Assembly (NCBI GenBank): GCA_963924555.1
Contig: OZ004589.1
Location: 2,728,001-2,792,000 of the forward strand
Source of the DNA: Crambe crambe
Taxonomy: Eukaryota > Porifera > Demospongiae > Poecilosclerida > Crambeidae
Direction: 5' to 3'
DNA length: 64,000 bases
The notes beneath the pieces are model-generated. The model made no database searches. It saw only the letters and a program-made list of their open reading frames with translations, and was not told the DNA's origin. The position numbers and the translations under genes were made by a program. Shown in pieces: positions 49,599 through 60,858 of this stretch; the stretch's first letter is position 1; every line of letters starts with the position of its first letter.

Positions 49599-49834
49599 GA
49601 GAAGAAGAAGAATATAGCGATTTACCTGCTTGCCGTATTTCTGAAACGGTAAGCTCCCTGGTCCTGAAACTTGGTCTGCACATTGTAGTAGGCTCTAGTA
49701 GGCTGGATAATCATTCACAGTAGCTTTTGTTAGGTCTAAGTGGGAGAACTAGAATTTCACTTTAGTATTAGTCTATAGGCGGCGCGCGCGGCCGTCCGAG
49801 TCATCCCTACATAGAGAGTGCTACCGCACTCTCT
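49596..49834 (-). repeat. Hairpin-headed monomer alpha, inverted copy
   Basis: Reverse complement of the 39.4-kb alpha monomers; hairpin at 49813-49834, flanked by (TAA)n and (TTA)n tracts. Confidence 0.85.
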
Positions 49835-49857
49835 GATTATTATTATTATTATTATTC

Positions 49858-50659
49858 TTAGACAACCATATCTCTCGAACCACTCAAGCTACAGCCATGA
49901 TTTCTGGACAAATCCACTCCAAATTCTACCAACTACGATCTTTTCTACTCGTTGATCCTCGAAAGAGTCGATGAAAAAGGAGACACTATGGAGCACAGCA
50001 CTCGACTAATTCAATTAGGAAGCCATCTATTCTATAATACGCATGCACATGTATTTGAATATCCAATTATTCGAAATCATAATATTACTCAGCTGTCTCT
50101 AGCTAGCTAGCTAGCTCTAGCTGATGATAGACTACTGTATCGATTCGGGGATTTAGATTCACCACGGTAGACTCTATTTCAGCATCTTCGACCTCCAAGT
50201 ATGGCTCAACAACACAACACCTTGACTCGATAAATGATTGGGCTGGTATGCTATTGGAGAACTTCTTTCATCTGTCCCTGCATACACATAGAAGAATGAA
50301 CTCTAATCATAGCTAAAACCATAAAAGAGAGGAAAAAAGACCAGGAACAAGTAAGGGAAAAAGCATTTCGTGAAATGAAAAAAAGATGTAGGGATGACCA
50401 CTGCTCAAAAGAGTAAGGAAACAAGAAGGATGGAAATGGGATAAATCTTTATTCTGTATATCCAGCCAACAATCCCTACATATACGTCAGGTAACTTCAG
50501 ATTATAGTGTAGTAATGTGTGTATATGTAGGGATTGTTGGCTGGATATACAGAACAAAGATTGATCCCATTTCCATCCTTCTTGTTTCCTTACTTTTTTG
50601 AGCAGTGGTCATCCCTACATCTTTTTTTCATTTCACGAAATGCTTTTTCCCTTACTTGT
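49858..50659 (+). repeat. Array unit 2, copy 4
   Basis: Body then palindrome A (50347-50659) ending CTTACTTGT. Confidence 0.8.
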
Positions 50660-50660
50660 T

Positions 50661-51420
50661 ATGATTTCGAATAATTGGATATTCAAATACATGCGCATGC
50701 GTATTATAGAAAAGATGGCTTCCTAATTGAATTAGTCGAGTGCTGTGCTCCATAGTGTCTCCTTTTTCATCGACTCTTTCGAGGATCAACGAGTAGAAAA
50801 GATCGTAGTTGGTAGAATTTGGAGTGAATTTGTCCAGAAATCATGGCTGTAGCTTGAGTGGTTCGAGAGATATGGTTGTCTAAGAAGAAGAATAAGAATA
50901 ATAATAATAAGGGAAAAAGCATTTCGTGAAATGAAAAAAGATGTAGGGATGACCACTGCACAAAAAAGTAAGGAAACAAGAAGGATGGAATCTTTGTTCT
51001 GTATATCCAGCCAACAATCCCTACATATACGTCGGGTAGCTTCAGATTATAGTGTAGTAATGTACGTACATGTAGGGATTGTTGGCTGGATATACAGAAC
51101 AAAGATTCCATCCTTCTTGTTTCCTTACTTTTTTGTGCAGTGGTCATCCCTACATCTTTTTTCATTTCATGAAATGCTTTTTCCCTTACTTGTTCCTGGT
51201 CTTTTTTCCTCTCTTTTATGGGTATAGAGTTCATTCTTCTATGTGTATGCAGGGACAGATGAAAGAAGAATAGTTCTCCAATAGCATACCAGCCCAATCA
51301 CTATCAACGAGTCAAGGTGGAGGTAGAAGATGCTGAAATAGAGTCTACCTTGTTGAATCTAAATCCCCTAGTAGATACAGTAGTCTATCATCATCAATCT
51401 ACATATACCTATACTTAAGA
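50661..51420 (-). repeat. Array unit 2 pieces, inverted
   Basis: 50661-50883 is the reverse complement of the unit-2 body start; 50909-51193 is palindrome A; 51194-51420 is more body in reverse. The piece order is shuffled relative to a normal unit. Confidence 0.7.
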
Positions 51421-51649
51421 AACACATTTCACATCCCTGGAACATACTCTGTAAAGTAGCCCTTTATTTGATGCTAAAACTCACCAGTTTATTCTCCTTT
51501 CATGAAAAGTATACTCGAGAAACAAGGAATAAATTTCCAATTTTCCTTCGCGCATAGCAACACGGATCGTCCGCGACGATTTGTATTAGCATAATGGGCG
51601 CACGTGAGCTGTTTCCAATCCTGTGTACGTAGTCTAATTATCTAAGGTA

Positions 51650-51716
51650 TTAGTCTATAGGCGGCGCGCGCGGCCGTCCGAGTCATCCCTACATAGAGAG
51701 TGCTACGGCACTCTCT
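51650..51716 (-). repeat. Partial inverted alpha monomer
   Basis: Hairpin at 51695-51716 with the loop changed but the 9-bp stem kept, then GTAGGGATGACTCGG and the GGCCGCGCGCGCC block in reverse; the rest is lost. Confidence 0.75.
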
Positions 51717-51867
51717 GATGACATCATTTGCGCATGCGTCTGTCACAATCACATGCGTGTGCAAGTCATATCAATACCCAGTGAGCTATTAGCTAAAACA
51801 ATACAGTAAGTAAACTAAAGATCATAAAAAAAAACATGAGTTGATACAGTCATATAAAAAAGTAAAC

Positions 51868-52163
51868 AATCAAGTGAAGGGAAAAAATTTATGCTAAATA
51901 AAAAGGCCGTGTAGGGTTAGTCTGTATAGCAGTTCCTGTGAACAAACATCAAAATTATGCTGCCTTATATAATAATCCCTACATCACTGCCTAAACCAAC
52001 CAGAATACTTTTACACTGACATGAACAATTAAAGCAGCTTTGTGGGAGGCCGTGATGTAGGGATTATTATTGAAGGCAGCATAATTTTGATGGTTGTTCA
52101 CAGAAATTGCTATACAGACTAACACTACATGGCCTTTTTATTTAGCATAATTTTCCCCCCATC
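51868..52163. repeat. Foldback element with head motif, type D
   Basis: CAAGTGAAGGGAAAAAATTT, ATTTATGCTAAAT small stem, GTGTAGGGTTAGTC, arms of about 120 bp with inner AATAATCCCTAC, then the inverse arm. Confidence 0.75.
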
Positions 52164-52231
52164 ATGTATGTATGTATCACATGACATTATAGTGTGTGCA
52201 TGGAACTACTTTGCTTACCCAATAATCTTAC

Positions 52232-52470
52232 TTGATAGTGTAATACATATTCTTTCTGTTGGATTGACAATTTCACAGCAGAAACATCCTGTTGGACTCG
52301 TAGCATTATTTCTTCTGTTCAAAATAACCTGTTGGGTCCCTCGATTCCTATAGAGATCTTGATTCATCCCCTTTGTGGTAACATTACTACCATTAGGATA
52401 GTACCACTCCCCATTTCGTGTTTGACCCGCTGCATTTGCACAGCAGTCAGTCCTTGTCGTCATGCAGATC
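52232..52470 (-). pseudogene. 5'-truncated CC-module exon
   Basis: [36 protein letters not shown] and the same TCAA/GTAAGA donor as the gene C exon at 29159. The first third of the module is missing and no receptor exon follows downstream, so it is a stranded fragment. Confidence 0.7.
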
Positions 52471-52479
52471 ACGTCAAAC

Positions 52480-53930
52480 ATTACCCTATATCTCTGAATG
52501 CTTCCTTATACAGATAGAAAAGCAAGATAGCTACTGCACAATTCTGCATAATTATGCTGATCTGCATATGAATGCATGCCATAAGAGCTGACTGATGTGC
52601 TTCACTCAGCTGAAATATGTATTATGCATGGCTTCTGGGCTCTTTTTTTGTCATAAAGTTGCATGTTATTTCTTTCTGATGTGCTGCTAGCCATGCAAAA
52701 ACTACTAGTGTAGCATAAGCTGGCGTCTTCACTTTACATCTCCCACAGTGTTTCTTACATAGAGTATAATTTTATCATGTGCTCTCATGATCATAAAAGA
52801 TCCAGGCATGTCTTGCTAGCTGCCTATTTTTAATATAATATTTGGGCCTGAAAGTTTGAGGCAACAAGAGGCCTGTAATGCCCTAGGCCACACACTGACA
52901 AAGTTAGTGAGCATGACTGTCCTAATTAAGCCATGAAGGTTGTAAATAACTGCATGGAGGGATCAGGCATGCATGTATCCTTCTGCACACTAGATAGTTC
53001 TCCATTTCAATAGTCTCAAGAGCCAGCCTATTTACCTGATCGACTATAATTATACCAGGTTTTTGAAGGTTGGGTCTATGAGTAACTGCCATATTACAAG
53101 CTTGCTTTCTCCTACTCAAATCATTTGTTGTTATAGCATGATGAAAAAGCAACTAACCATAGCTTTGGAATCCGTGAATAGTACATTCCGTACATACAGC
53201 TGTGCTCCCTTGCAGGAGCTAGGGCCGTTCATCCATATTGATCCCAATAATCTACTAATTCAGAGGTGTTGGAAGCAAGATTCGATTGGTCAAGCCCAAA
53301 ATCGAAATGTAAACCACTGAAGTTCTACAATTTGCTATTATTCAGGCATCATACGTAGGACACTTTCTTAAGTTATTGATTGATAGCCACATAATAATTA
53401 ACCTTTTTTCCCCAAAATATTAGTCAGGCCTGGGCCTGACTGGCCTTACCTGTTCCACCGCCTATGAATTAGTGTAGCTACAGTGCAGAGAGTATGGGAC
53501 TAAATTTACACCTTGGTGCAACTCAAGCTGTGAGAAGGTCTACAGTTAGTTATGAATCAAGGAAAGCAAGCCCAAAATTATAAGCCAGTCAATCATTGAA
53601 CAGTTCATAGCTATATGATAGCTACTGTATTATGGCATGCATCTGGGGAATATACACCTGGTTACATATCTACCTACAGAGTACTAGCACATTGTTAGCT
53701 ATCTGGATACCTTGTCCTTCAACAGATTTCAGCAACAGCGCTGACAAGAAACAAATCGGCACAACTGCGTTCATTTTATCACGCAGATTAGCTAGATGTA
53801 GCTCAGATGGTTATGTGCATGCGCACAAAAGGTACGGTGATATTACGCGGGTTTTTTTTATTTCACTCCTTATTTTTATTTCACTCCCACCCCTGAGGCT
53901 TATTCAAACATGAATTGAATTCATGAATTC
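52480..53930. other. Gene-free stretch
   Basis: AT-rich sequence without recognised exons or repeats beyond TAGCTA-type words. The 60-90-codon ORFs look random. Confidence 0.5.
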
Positions 53931-53939
53931 AAAGTCAAA

Positions 53940-55530
53940 GTTCATTGCAACGACCCAAGTGGGCATAACAAAATAAGAAAAATACAGGGTTCAATTTTGA
54001 AACAGTTTATTGAAGAAGACTGAGTCAGCGTCTGTGACAGATGAAAGCTCTCGGAGGAGTTCTTGGCTGCTGAGGTGGCAGTTGGTGCGAGTGTTGAGGA
54101 CGTGGCTGAGCAGGGAGTTTCTGCAGATGTCTTCTCTCTCACATAGGGGGCAAGCATGCATGGCATTGGGTGGGAATGTAATCACCCGTAAGAGATTCCT
54201 CAGCCCTTTGATGCACCTGGCACCATTATCTAGTGTGAGGTCCCATAATCGTGGCCATCCAATTTCACTCTCCACCTCCACCACGATGGACATGTCAGCC
54301 CTTCCTTCATGCTTGGCTAACAGCAAATCACGATCCTTTGAGCTTATGTCCTCCTTAATTTTGCGTGGGTGGGGACAGGAATCAGTTCCTTCTTGAAGGA
54401 TAGCTGATGTGAAATCTGTTCCAAAGTAGTGCTCCAGGTCCGAACTAGGCAGGTAGAGTTGATGTCGTCTGAGAGTGATGTTAAAGTCTGGGCACTCACA
54501 GCCTCGTTGGTGTCTTTTGCCGAGATTTTCTGAAGGAAGTTCAATTTCTTTGTGAGGCACAGTGCTCTGGCAGATCTCTGTCCAGCTGCTATGCATGCTG
54601 GGGTGTTTGAATACCATTGTGGGAGCTTCAGGAGTCTCTTGCTGAGTTCTCCGAGGAAGGAGTCTAGTACTTGTATCAAGTTCTGTGAGAGGCACCAATT
54701 CTCTGCACCATACAGTAGGATGGGTAGGATGCATGTGTCCACCATTGACCTTCCAGATAAAGGTGACAGGTCTCCCTGGAAGAGGCCCATACTGCCATAC
54801 GCAAAGAAGGACTTCCTTGCCTTTGAGACATTATATTCCACTGATGGCTTAGCAGAGAGGTCGTGGTTCCATTGGTAGCCAAGGCACTTGGCGGTTCCAC
54901 TTGCCTGGAGGACTTCCCCCTCAATTTTGCAAGAAGGGTGTTGGATGTTGTTGTTCTGACTGAAAGATACAATCTCGCATTTGCTCGGATTGAGCTGCAG
55001 AAAGTTCTCCCTGGCAAAGCTGAGTACAAGATTGATCTGGGCCTGGAGGGAGGACACTGAGGCAGACAAGGTTCTAACATCATCTGCGTGAAGGTAGGCA
55101 CCGCCATATAAGCCATTCACACACAGCCCCAAGCCCGAGGACTCCAGCGACTTCAGAAGGGGGTCCATGATGATGTTGAAGAGGGTTGGGGACAGTACTG
55201 ACCCTTGGCGGACACCTCTCTCAATGGAGAATGGTTTTGAAACTGCACCATCGACTTGGACACTGCACGTTCCTCCTTCATACCAGTTCCTGATGAGTCT
55301 CCAGGTCTTGCCATTGATGCCAATGGAAAATAGACGGTCTAGAAGCACCGGGAACTCCACGCTATCGAAAGCTTTTTGGAGGTCCAGGAGGCACATGTGC
55401 TCATTTCTTGGGATGCAAAGATGGCATCAGCACATCCAACATGCCTGCGAAAGGCAGATTGGTTAAGGTGTGGAAAACCAGCCTCAGCAAGACACCCCTC
55501 CATTCTTGACAGGACCATAATCTCGAGAAC
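53940..55530 (-). pseudogene. LINE reverse transcriptase, 5'-truncated and frameshifted
   Basis: Minus strand: GCADAIFASQE, then LDLQKAFDSVEFP (motif A), RGVRQGSVLSPTLFN (motif B), AYLHADDVRTL (motif C, H-A-D-D), QLNPSKCEI, ILLYGAENW and a C-terminal DLEHYFGTDFTSAIL with HACPLCERED Cys pair. The reading frame changes near 55390 and again near 54440. No endonuclease region is present. Copies RNA into DNA in living relatives; this copy is dead. Confidence 0.8.
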
Positions 55531-55559
55531 GGTCTGCGCGTGCGCATAGCTACTGCATA

Positions 55560-55700
55560 GGAAACTAGGTTCAACGCACCCCCACTTGAAAGGAATATAT
55601 CAGATACATCATCAATATAGTTGTCCCAAACTGAGCCCCGAGGAACTCCAGATTGTACTGGCAATGCTGTGGATGACTCGACCTCACCACCAATAACTAT
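55560..55700 (-). pseudogene. Second LINE fragment
   Basis: PVQSGVPRGSVWDNYIDDVS resembles the Q-S-G-V-P-Q-G-S motif of another LINE polymerase with an internal deletion. Not continuous with the neighbour at 55530. Confidence 0.5.
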
Positions 55701-56528
55701 ACCTGTTGCCTCCTGCCTAGCTATTAAAGTGTAAGATGTATACTATCTAGTCCACGATTGGCTAATTATTTATCCAGTAGAGGTTGAGTGGAACTGAGTC
55801 AAAGTCAAATGCCTTCTTGAGATGGAAGAAAATGGAACATATGTATCTAGCTACCTCATCACCAACCTAAACCATTCTTGTAGCTATAACAGCTAGAGAG
55901 AAGTCCGGCCAGTGAGACACTCTACCTCTACTCACTATTCCATGATATACATGTACCCACATCCGTCTCCATCATATAGTATACTACAGTCTTTCAAGGG
56001 AGGGGTGCCTGTAGTCAGAATATATAACTCATATCTGCCAATGACCCAACTGTAGCTGCCAGATTTTTGATGTCTTCTCATGAATTATATGGTTATAAAT
56101 TGTAATACGTACACTTCTAGCTATAGCTACTTAGCTAGCTTGAACTGTTGTCATTCACTACAATAACACCAAAAAGACAGCTCATACAGTAGCTATATCT
56201 ATGATACATCGATGCATTCGATTAGATCAAGCACGGTCATGACTCATGTGTATGTACATGTGTACTTACAGCATGTGCACTGTACGTAGCTTTACGTGAT
56301 ATGTCCAATAATTGAGAAAGCTTTCGCTGATTGCTGCAAACCAGCGAAAGTATTCTCCCTCGGAAGTTTCTCACCATCACATGATTGCCAAGTGCCAGTG
56401 AACTGAAGTCCCTCATAGAATCTAGTAACTTAGTAAAAAATGACTATATAGCTATTATAAGACCACTCCTCCATGTCCCTATAGCTAGTCCACCAATGCA
56501 ACCTCAAGAGACCACCTTATCAATACCA
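55700..56528. other. Gene-free stretch left of the DNA transposon
   Basis: No supported exon. Contains ordinary AT-rich sequence and degraded LINE-like pieces (TGGTGATGAGGTAGC). Confidence 0.45.
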
Positions 56529-56535
56529 CTTGTAG

Positions 56536-56548
56536 TAGCGATTCCGGA
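56536..56548 (+). repeat. Left terminal inverted repeat
   Basis: TAGCGATTCCGGA; subterminal sequence (CGCGACGTGGGTGTGG) differs from the right end. Confidence 0.85.
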
Positions 56549-57056
56549 CGCGACGTGGGTGTGGCCAATTTTTCCCTGCCGGAAATCAATGTAAAAAATG
56601 GCTCCAAAAATCAGGGAGATAAACTGTTACCGCGCAAGATAGGAAGAATAATAATACCAGCACTATGCATATCACCATGTTCCCCTTGTATCATAGAATG
56701 TGATTTTCATGGTTAATAGTATTTTAGTTGGAATTATAATACAGTTTGCTTCGCTATAATATTTAAATCTCGTTTTACTATTTAAAAATTTACTAATTTT
56801 TTTCCGTAACCTACATATTTAAAATTAGTGAGAAAAATTGACCAAGAAAATCTTCATAAAAATCTACTGTAACTAACCTGGCGCCAGCGCACAAGCTCTG
56901 AGTAAGCTAGACAACAATAACCCACAAATTAACTATAATTTAAAAAGCGCGCATGCGTATTTCTCCTTTCACCCGCGAAATTCGAAATCTGCTTCGAGCT
57001 TCTGCTCTAAGTAAGTCTCTCAATAATACTAGATATTTAGTGAATCAATTTGTAGG

Positions 57057-60000
57057 ATGGATATATCTGATTCATATAAATATTGCAAAGAGAGTGACAT
57101 TACTTCAAGTATGCTCCTTGGAGGAGAACCACTGCAAATAATACCCGACATTAAAAATGGTCTCGTTCTAGAGCTATTTGCCATAAAGAAAATTAAAAAA
57201 GAATCAGTGTCCTGGTCTGATTTTATAAAATGGATAAAAACAATATCTGGGAATGAGGATCCAATATCTATCGCTGCAATTCAAAAATCAGTTACTAAAT
57301 TGCAATCTAAAAAAACCCAACTACAAAAGAGTAAGTCAAAAAATGGGTGTCTTGTAATTAATTCGTTTCTGGAGTCACCTTATAAAATCCCTGGGAATGA
57401 ACCAAGAAGATCTAGATCATCAACAGTTAATTATAAAGTACCCTGGCAATCTTTTTTCATGAAAGAGGTGATAGCCACTGTCAATAAAAGTCTAGCAGCA
57501 GAAAATGCTGCACTTAAAGAAAAGTGTACCGCTAAAGAGAACGAAATTGAGAAGTTTAAAAGGAAGCTTAGGAAACGTTATAATGCCTGTAGAAAAATAA
57601 AAAGAAAATATTCAACTGTTAATCATTTCAAAGATGATTTCTCCAAGCCAGATCGAATGAAACGACTAAGAGAACAAATAAGGTATTATAAAACTAAGTG
57701 TGACTCTTTAACAATTCAATTAAAAGAACTTGAGTGTGAGGAATGTCAAACACTACAAACAAGCATTGAGCAGTTAAAAAGTGAAAAAAGAGAGCTGTTA
57801 CACCTTAATTCTGAATATAGAGACACAATAAAAGAATTAAAATCAAGAAAAATTCAATTCTATAAAGATAATAAATACACTGATACTTTACGAATTTGCA
57901 TCATGGAGTTACTTTCATATAATGTAGGAATACTTAATGTTTCACCAATTATACAATCAGTCTTACACTTAGCAGGACTAGATTATGACAAATTTCCTGA
58001 ACGGACAACTATTAACGAAATTCTTATTGAAAGTCGTTCACTAGCACATATGCAGTTAGCTGAAACTCTCACACATGCATCCAACAGCACACTACATTCT
58101 GATGGCACCACCAAATTTGGTCATAAATACACAAGTTATCAAATGTCAACTACAGAAGGAGCACTAACCCTTGGTCTACAGGTGAGTCAAAACATTCCAT
58201 TGTGTGCTTATGTTACAGTAATAACTTTGTAGGAAGTGACATCTGGAGCTGCTGAAACCACACTCCAGACGCTGCAGGATATACTTCATGAAATTGCAGA
58301 GTCAGCTGAGAAACAAGGCATCAGCACCAGTGTAGATAAGATCATTTCAAATGTAAAAAGTACGATGTCTGATCGAGCATCAACTCAGAAATCATTCAAT
58401 ACTTTACTGTCTGAATACAGAGCAGGCATATTACCAATAGTAATACAGGATTGGGATGATTTTATACCAGAAGAAAAACAGTCTATGTCCCAGATGCACA
58501 ATTTTTTTTGTGGTATGCACCTAGTGGTTAATATGGCAGAGCATGCATCAGAATGTTTGAAATTGATTGAGAGGAATTACCCTAATAATCCAAAATTTGC
58601 TTTCAATAATGATAGTGAATCTGGGACTCTTCGCTTAATTAGGACAACTTGTAAAGCATTTGAGAAAAGAGGAAATGAAAAGAGTGGTTGTCCTTTGCAG
58701 TTCACTTCATACCTCAAGAGAAACGGGATAGCAAAAAATCCACTGATTCATTTCAGAGGTAACAGATTTAACATTATATTTGCAAATGGTGCTCGTGTTT
58801 ATAGTTTACATAATCACATCACCGATTTTCTCAAGAATGTGTGGGGGACACCTAATCACCTATTAAAAGCTGTACTGGAAGATGCAACCAATGATAATTA
58901 TATTGCTGGATGCAAAGCTTTGGGTTTAATTGACAAATTAATCACTGGTCCTCTTTGGAGAATTTTAGAGTCGGATATTCATATACTGGACATCCCAGAG
59001 TACTACACTAAATTGAGAATCTTCTTCAAAGAGACCACAGCACAAAACATCAACAGTGTCATGATAGGAGAAAGAATACCCTTCACTCCCGACTTAATAA
59101 AGCGTGACGAAATTTGGGAAACACTCAGTTCTCAGTCACACCATGATTCTTCAGTTGAATATATCCTCCTCTCTCTTTTCAAATCTTTTGAATTGCTATT
59201 GGAGCGAGTGTTAGCAGATCATCAACCAGTTATGAGTGCAGCTGCTGAAAATAAAGAAAAAGTAAAATCTGAAACAACAACTGTGAAAACAACCAATACA
59301 ATCAGTGAAAGAGATTTTGGAAAATTGGATAGGCTTATCAGAGAAAAACCAAATGCTTCCATACTAGCTCTGGAGGCACACATTTTATTTACTAATAATA
59401 AGACAACTAAATGGCTAGCTACGAAATCCTCTGATGAAAGGAGGATTATGTTTGAAGAGGCAAGAAAAAATGCCCCCCAACATCGCCAGCGATATCACGA
59501 ACACCTCTCAAATATTGAAAAAGAACGAATCAAAGTCCAGAATAAAAAACAAAAAGAAAAAGAAGCGTCTGAGAGAAAACGGGTCCAAATGAAAGAAAAG
59601 ATTACATCCGAGTTAACTGATTATGGACTTTGGATATCTCCAGCACAAGTGAAGTCCAAATTAAGTGCTATGAGGTCTGAGAAGCAAAAATGTACAGCAC
59701 TTAAAGCCCAATTAAGGTTCAGGAAAACTGTATTGCAACAGCAGCCCACAGACGATTCTGTTTACAAGTTTTCAAGTAAAGAAAAAGGTCACTTTGATTC
59801 CCAATTACTTTGTGAAAATCTTTTGAAGTTAATAGAATATTCTCGATCAATTGAAGCTTCTGAATCAGCTACACCCGAGTCTATTCCCTCACTAAGTGGG
59901 AAATATATTGAACATAACTTTACGGAACCAGATGGAACCATTAAGCCATACAAAGGCAAAGTCATCTCCCAGGTACCTGGTTTTCTTGACTGGTACAATG

Positions 60001-60083
60001 TAGTGTACACAGAAGAGCCTGGTATAGTATACACATTCAAGCTAAAAGAAGATTTTGATAATGGAGACTTGAAAATTTTGTAG
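57057..60083 (+). CDS. Transposase-like protein, two exons, 991 residues
   Basis: Exon 1 57057-58181 and exon 2 58233-60083 joined across a 51-bp GT-AG intron (GGTCTACAG/GTGAGT ... TTGTAG/GAAGTG). Without splicing the frame stops at 58232. Residues about 140-280 are a basic coiled coil (KFKRKLRKRYNACRKIKRK). Candidate catalytic acids fall in LHSDGTTKFG, STMSDRAS and later segments; FFCGMHLVVN, RGNRFNIIFANGARVY and YIAGCKALGLIDKLITGPLW are conserved-looking blocks I recall from uncharacterised multi-copy proteins of aquatic invertebrates. An acidic-basic coiled coil near residues 790-830 precedes a C-terminal domain (PYKGKVISQVPGFLDW). The start is the first in-frame ATG; a GT-AG pair at 57011-57055 might be a 5' UTR intron. 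The superfamily is not assigned. Confidence 0.8.
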
Positions 60084-60454
60084 TTTAAGCCTTTTTAACT
60101 TTCTTTTTTATCGCACAACTCCACTTGTTTACATACTAATTTTTTATTTACTGTTTACCTGAACTCTTTACTCTTTCCTCTCCACAACAATCTTTGTTCG
60201 AAAGAAAAGCATTCAGTAGAAGCGAAGATAATGGGAATCAAAAAGGTCCAATCTAAATTGACCTTCGCACCCTATTAGCCACATTTCCAATTATAAGAAC
60301 GCAGAAATTTTTCCATTGATTGCATTCGGAAAATTCGATGTAAGATGAGTTAGAATGCATGAATTTTCACCGGAAAAAGACCATTCTGCTCAGAAAAAAA
60401 AGCTTAATTCAATAAGTAAGTGAGAAACGTCCAATAGTGAATTATAAAAAATGA

Positions 60455-60467
60455 TCCGGAATCGCTA
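60455..60467 (-). repeat. Right terminal inverted repeat
   Basis: TCCGGAATCGCTA, exact inverse of the left end, followed by the CTTGTAG duplication. Confidence 0.85.
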
Positions 60468-60474
60468 CTTGTAG

Positions 60475-60638
60475 AATCAATACAATATAGCAAATAATGT
60501 GAACTACTTAGTAAAAATGACTAATATCTACATGTAAAAGCAATAAACAGCTATTATTCTTTTTGTCAATAGCTAATTAGCTAAGATAGCTAGCTATGAT
60601 CGCCATCAGTCAATACGATAAGTTAACAACTCATTTGG
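60475..60638. other. 3' flank of gene D
   Basis: AT-rich, with TTTATTG at about 60543-60549 (AATAAA-type signal on the minus strand), compatible with the gene D 3' UTR. Confidence 0.35.
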
Positions 60639-60858
60639 TTAAACTGTTTCACTTTGTGAGGTAACTGGTACATATACAGGACACGGGTGCAAGTTGAATT
60701 TTTCCTCAGAGGTGGTGCTTGATGGTGGTAACTGCATCTTTCCTGTTGTCTTTCGGGTGTATATATCAGCATCTTTTATTACTTCATATTCGGGATCTTG
60801 GTCAATAGTGTCATACAAGGGAGGTTCCTTGCTTTTGAGTGCAATGGAATTGTCATTT
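60639..60858 (-). other. Gene D cytoplasmic tail with ITAM-like motif
   Basis: YDTI and YEVI are separated by five residues (DQDPE); a classical ITAM is YxxL/I-x(6-8)-YxxL/I, so this is one residue short. A third and a fourth tyrosine (IYTR, VYVPV) follow, with acidic residues before each of the first three. Confidence 0.7.

Larger units (their letters stand above)
56536..60467 (+). mobile_element. Autonomous-looking DNA transposon
   Basis: 13-bp perfect terminal inverted repeats TAGCGATTCCGGA (56536-56548) and TCCGGAATCGCTA (60455-60467). CTTGTAG occurs on both outer sides (56529-56535 and 60468-60474), the expected target duplication; shifting the boundary allows 5-8 bp readings. The 3932-bp body holds one intact two-exon gene (57057-60083). 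Perfect ends and an open gene suggest recent activity. Confidence 0.85.

Noticed and set aside
54010-55466. Plus-strand ORFs over the LINE
   Set aside because: Antisense shadows of the reverse-transcriptase frame.
56953-57141. Upstream coding exon for the transposase (MRISPFTREIR)
   Set aside because: Splicing 57011-57055 leaves it out of frame with the main ORF; kept only as possible 5' UTR.
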